Origin: Larix sibirica | Taxonomy: Eukaryota > Streptophyta > Pinopsida > Pinales > Pinaceae | Assembly (NCBI GenBank): GCA_004151065.3 | Contig: NWUY0300109480.1 | Coordinates: 1 to 24,211 of the forward strand | Length of the DNA: 24,211 nucleotides | Direction of reading: 5' to 3' | Shown: positions 20,783 through 24,211 of the stretch, in pieces | Layout of the letters: every line of letters begins with the position of its first letter | How positions within the stretch are numbered: position 1 is the first letter of the stretch | Position numbers and translations under genes: made by a program | Notes under the pieces: generated by a model | What the model was told of the DNA's origin: nothing | The model's database searches: none | The model's input: only the letters and a program-made list of their open reading frames with translations

Positions 20783-20874
20783 TCCACTTTGTATGTGTTC
20801 GTGGCTATGCTCTATATTTGACGTGGATCCACTATGTATCGTTTTCGTAGCCATGATTTTTCATTCTACATGGA
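20783..20874. repeat. Imperfect tandem duplication of about 45 bp
   Basis: Units 20783-20827 and 20828-20874 both begin TCCACT-TGTAT, share a T-TTCGT-G-C-ATG core, and end AC-TGGA. Confidence 0.6.
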
Positions 20875-22518
20875 TTTGTAATATATGTGATTTGGCGGTC
20901 ATGCTTGTTTTCTACCTAAGCATGGGTATGCTTTCCTTGGGGAAGAGAGTAATCTAATACCTTGGTTTTTTTTTTTTAGGTACCTTCTGATCTAGTTTTG
21001 CAGTGCACTCACTCTAGGTCCACTCATCATACTTTCGTTCCTTTTTATAAGGTATGCCGACCATCAATTTCTCTTATGACCTCATGCATTGGGGGCATCA
21101 GTTATAGCATTATTAGGCCCACCACTGCCTGAAACATGCCATTAGCCCTTTGTGGCATCATAACCACTAAGAATTCTCTTAAAAATGGTTTTTTGCTTAG
21201 TCCCCATCATTTTCCCTTTAGCAACTCATGGGGCCCCATGCATTTCCTTAAAGAAACACATAGGGGCATTCCAAAGAATTAATAAAAGTGCATTAAATGC
21301 ACACTCATGAGTGGGTTTTTTCTGGTTTGTACACTTGGACACAGATATGGCCCGTACCAACTACCTAAACCACTTTTCACAAGTATTAAAGAAGGCAATA
21401 AGTTGGAGGAGGGGCATTACATTGATTTTGTACCCTCATGCTGGAGGAATCAAGCAGTGAATGTCCATGGATTTTACATTCCTATTCACATTTGAAACCC
21501 TTGTTTTTTATCATTTTACATTTCGAGTTTGAGTTGGGATTGCAATTTCCCACAATTGTCCCTTCCTTTTGAATATAGAAGCAAGGGCGGGTTGGTGGTC
21601 TATTAGTGGTCTACGCTATAGGAATTTGAAACCTGGTGAAGGAGATGCTGCAACATGAATTCATGAATATAACAACCTTGTTATTATTGATTGTAATAAA
21701 ATGAAGATCTCTTTGCTCCCCCCCCTCCCCTTAAAATCTCATGTCAATTGATTTGTGCATTGATTAGTAGATTTAGTGGTGGAACTAATTTACCTTAAGA
21801 GTCATTTATTTTAGTTGGTTACAATTTTGCATCATTGTTGATTATTTTAGTTAATGGTTAAATGGATTTGAAAATGGTTTCATGTTGATTTGTGTGCATG
21901 TTTTATGTGGATCTTACTTGTGGAAAGGCTTGTAGCTTCGATTATTGGATCTCAACAAGGAAGCTAGCCAACTAACCTATGGTACTTCTCAACCACTTTC
22001 TCTACATCATTTCTTAATAAATAATAGAATTAGGAAAGTTGAGTGGTTCTCTTTGCACTTGCTTTGTCGGTGATTCAACCCTAGTCATTGTGAACATTTT
22101 CCTCAAGCAACAAGATTCAATGGTTGGTGCATTAGATTATTTGGATACTTTATGTATTGCATTTAAGGTGGTGGTAAGTAATTCCGAAACAAATTATAGT
22201 CCTACTGGAACTAATGTTAAACCATCATGGCTAACATGATATTGGCATCATATGAAGGATGGATATATTGCTCTTCATGTACTCGAGTACAAGGCATGGG
22301 CTATAGAATGACCATGAAGTAACCAAAGCTTTCAAGGTATTGTGTTTGTGTAAAACTAATATGCCTCGTGCCATAAATTTCACACTTTCGAGAACCAAAT
22401 TGGTGAAATGTATCTTCTTCATGGAAATAATCCTTTTGTTATCAAGAACAGTGTGAGTTTTGTGACCAACATGTCCAACAATGTTTGCATTTAATTTTTT
22501 AATGCATACTCAATCTTC
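20875..22518. other. Non-coding stretch without recognised elements
   Basis: It contains a 12-T run at 20966-20977 and a C-rich run at 21718-21732. A small hairpin at 21288-21302 has 6-base arms. No frame in this stretch shows a convincing domain. Confidence 0.4.
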
Positions 22519-22955
22519 TTTTTTTCACACAGAAAAACAGTACTATATTTTCATTAAATATAAATATAAACTTACATAACAGTCCATATTCCATCCTCCA
22601 ACTCCAATACTACCCAGGACTTAAAGACAAAAATTCAAATTAGGTCCACCAACCAAACTACAAAAACATATCCAAACAACCTCCACAAAATCATAGAAAT
22701 ATAAATGGGATCAAAGCTCCATTAAAGCTTGTATGCCTAAAAAAAAATCTAAAAAACTTGTGCATGCCATGAACCTTCATAATAAACCAATCACCCCAAA
22801 GAGGAATACATTCCTCAAAATACTGAATACAAACGTCACAAACTCAAAATCTCCAGCTGTCTAAGGAAAAAAAATACAACATCATCAAACATTACATATT
22901 TAGAAAATAGTAATGATGCCTTCTGAATCCACATTTTCACCATTTTATTCACATA

Positions 22956-23462
22956 TTATATTTTGCCTTTTTCCATAAATATAGCTTGTTTTGAGAGTAC
23001 ATATGCTTCGACATTTTGTTCTCTATACACATATTGAAATTCAATTTTAAAGAACTCAAATTGAAGCCTCCTAATCTTCCTTTGCCAACCTTCAAGTGAA
23101 CCCACTTGTAATTGACACTTTTGTGAGATCCAATCTATAATGAATTTAGAGTCACCGACCACCTGCAAATGAGAAATTTGTTTAGACCGAGCAAAAAATA
23201 AAAGACTCCAAAGTGAAAGAAGTTCTCCACGAGTGTTTGTTCCTCTTCCACAATTAATTTTTAGTTTAAAAATCAAAGAAACATTCAATTTCAACACTAC
23301 ACCAACTCCACATCTCATCCCATTATCTTGAGATGAACCATCAAAGAAACCTGTAGGCCACTGATCATTGAAATATGGAGTTCTAGCTACTCTTCCCCCT
23401 GGGCTAACCTTTTCTCTATTAATTTCCCCATAACCACTGGTAACATTTAAACAAACTCTCAT
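22956..23462 (-). pseudogene. RNase H domain of second L1, 168-codon open frame
   Basis: This is the longest open frame in the window. The RNase H signature residues are Asp41 (GFFDGSS), Glu80 (TRGELLSLW) and Asp104 (VVGDSKFIIDW). The closing motif reads VYREQNVEAYVLSK, with Tyr154 where the fourth acidic residue (AD.LSK) is expected. The frame begins at an internal Met just after a TGA at 23463-23465, which separates it from upstream ORF2 sequence. It would remove RNA from the RNA-DNA hybrid during LINE cDNA synthesis. The Tyr change and lost upstream part argue against activity, despite the clean frame. Confidence 0.75.
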
Positions 23463-23835
23463 TCAATTCCTCAACTTTCCCTCAAATAAAATAGCATTGC
23501 GGTGTTTCCAAATGTCCCAATAAATATAGCATGGAAGCTCTTTCCAAGTAAAAGATCCCAAAATTCAGTTTTGAAAACAAAGTTCTAATAATTGAAAAAT
23601 CCAATTTTGAGAAAATTTTAAAGCTTTTTTAACCTCCACCCATACCAATTTTGTAAAGAAACAATGAATTATAGTATAATCAATTGGTTCAACTCAAACT
23701 TACATAAAATACATATATTAGGACCATTAACCCTCTCCTTACATAACAAGGAAGTAAAATATTCAAAAAGAGAGAAACGCGATAATGCATTTTAAAAATA
23801 ATAACATTGCAAAACTATAATAACAAGTAAAATAT
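23463..23835 (-). pseudogene. L1 zinc-binding domain remnant and RNase H linker
   Basis: Minus-strand translation gives KERVNGPNICILC, a C-x2-C pair of a zf-RVT domain at about 23706-23745. Farther on come TWKELPCYIYWDIWKHRNAI and LFEGKLRN, the conserved W.iW..RN.i.F segment before the RNase H. Stops and at least one frame change occur between them. Confidence 0.6.
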
Positions 23836-23876
23836 TAAAGGAAAGAGATTAGCATTTTAAAAATAATAACATTGCA
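23745..23876. repeat. Imperfect tandem duplication with a 25-bp exact core
   Basis: Units 23745-23811 and 23822-23876 both start AACAAG and share a GTAAAATATT stretch. Both end with the same 25 bases (23787-23811 and 23852-23876). The duplication lies at the 5' edge of the second L1 fragment. Confidence 0.7.
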
Positions 23877-24211
23877 GAATTAAAAGGAAAACTCAAACAT
23901 TTGAAAACAAGGAAATAGTAAGATCCCATATGTTGCACTGAATTTGAAAAAAACAAATGGTTTGTTATTAATCCCGACTTGTCCATCCTAAGGGTTCACT
24001 CCACCTTCGCGTGCGTGCATTAGTAGTAACATAGGGGAAGGATGGAATGAACGAATTGAGTTAGACATTAATAATTGTTACGAAATAAAACAAGTAAAAT
24101 TAGCAGCAAAGCTGCTTATACTGGCCTTTTAAAATGTTTTAATGTAACAATTGTACATAATTCAAAATTAAAATTTAAAATAATTATGCAACATTTTAAT
24201 ATTGTATTACT
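23877..24211. other. AT-rich non-coding end of window
   Basis: No frame or motif is supported. A 9-base inverted pair (AATTGTTAC at 24072-24080 and its complement at 24143-24151) and a small hairpin at 24102-24116 are present, but neither identifies a known element. Confidence 0.4.

Larger units (their letters stand above)
22519..23835 (-). mobile_element. Second L1-type LINE, 3' part, different subfamily
   Basis: The minus-strand order is zinc-binding remnant, W...W..RN segment, RNase H, 3' UTR (22955-22526) and a short A-run (T7 at 22519-22525 on the plus strand). The RNase H aligns with the L1 in the palindrome only at motif level, so this is a different subfamily and not a third copy. 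The 5' limit is placed where motif similarity fades. Confidence 0.7.

Noticed and set aside
22039-22239. Open frame with FVGDSTLVI, resembling an RNase H GDS motif
   Set aside because: No DGA motif upstream and no acidic closing motif downstream; one short motif is not enough.
24072-24151. Possible MITE with 9-base inverted ends
   Set aside because: The inverted ends are too short for the AT-rich context and no target-site duplication is evident.

Overview
The window is retrotransposon-dominated plant nuclear DNA, most likely from a conifer or another large gymnosperm genome. The evidence is a Penelope-like element (PLE) with a GIY-YIG endonuclease, a family known in plants mainly from conifers; a Ty3/gypsy element with an extra RNase H after its integrase; L1-type LINEs carrying an RNase H; and no intact host gene. 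Almost all coding sequence is broken by stops and frameshifts. I see no tRNA, rRNA, CRISPR array or bacterial-type gene.

The dominant feature is a giant inverted repeat. Bases 1-7454 reappear as the reverse complement at 9279-16732. Every mirrored pair of positions sums to 16733, so there is no net indel over 7.45 kb, and every stretch I compared was identical, including homopolymers. The left arm runs off the window edge, so the true palindrome may be longer. Inside the arms, 7455-8188 and 8550-9278 are also inverted copies but are clearly diverged (roughly 85-90% in sampled stretches). They flank an asymmetric spacer at 8189-8549. These inner sequences are two 5'-truncated PLE copies placed head to head.

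Reading outward from the centre, each arm holds the PLE 3' end, a DUF4283-like fragment, a decayed gypsy gag-protease-RT-RNase H-integrase-extra RNase H block, and the 3' half of an L1 LINE with a zinc-binding domain and RNase H. The right arm continues past 16732 into the L1 3' UTR, ending near 17006.

The unique right flank (17007-24211) holds a minus-strand pseudogene resembling the plant mobile domain repeats of conifers (17326-18160). After it comes about 4.3 kb with no recognisable coding content, then a second, unrelated L1 fragment on the minus strand (22519-23835). That fragment carries the longest open frame of the window, an RNase H of 168 codons.

The best candidate for something new is the architecture: old, dead retroelements inside a palindrome whose outer arms are identical but whose inner inverted repeats are diverged. 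This is what fold-back priming between inverted PLE copies would leave. It is also what a repeat-induced assembly misjoin would leave, and the sequence alone cannot separate the two. If real and transcribed, it would form a 7.4-kb hairpin RNA matching several retroelement families.
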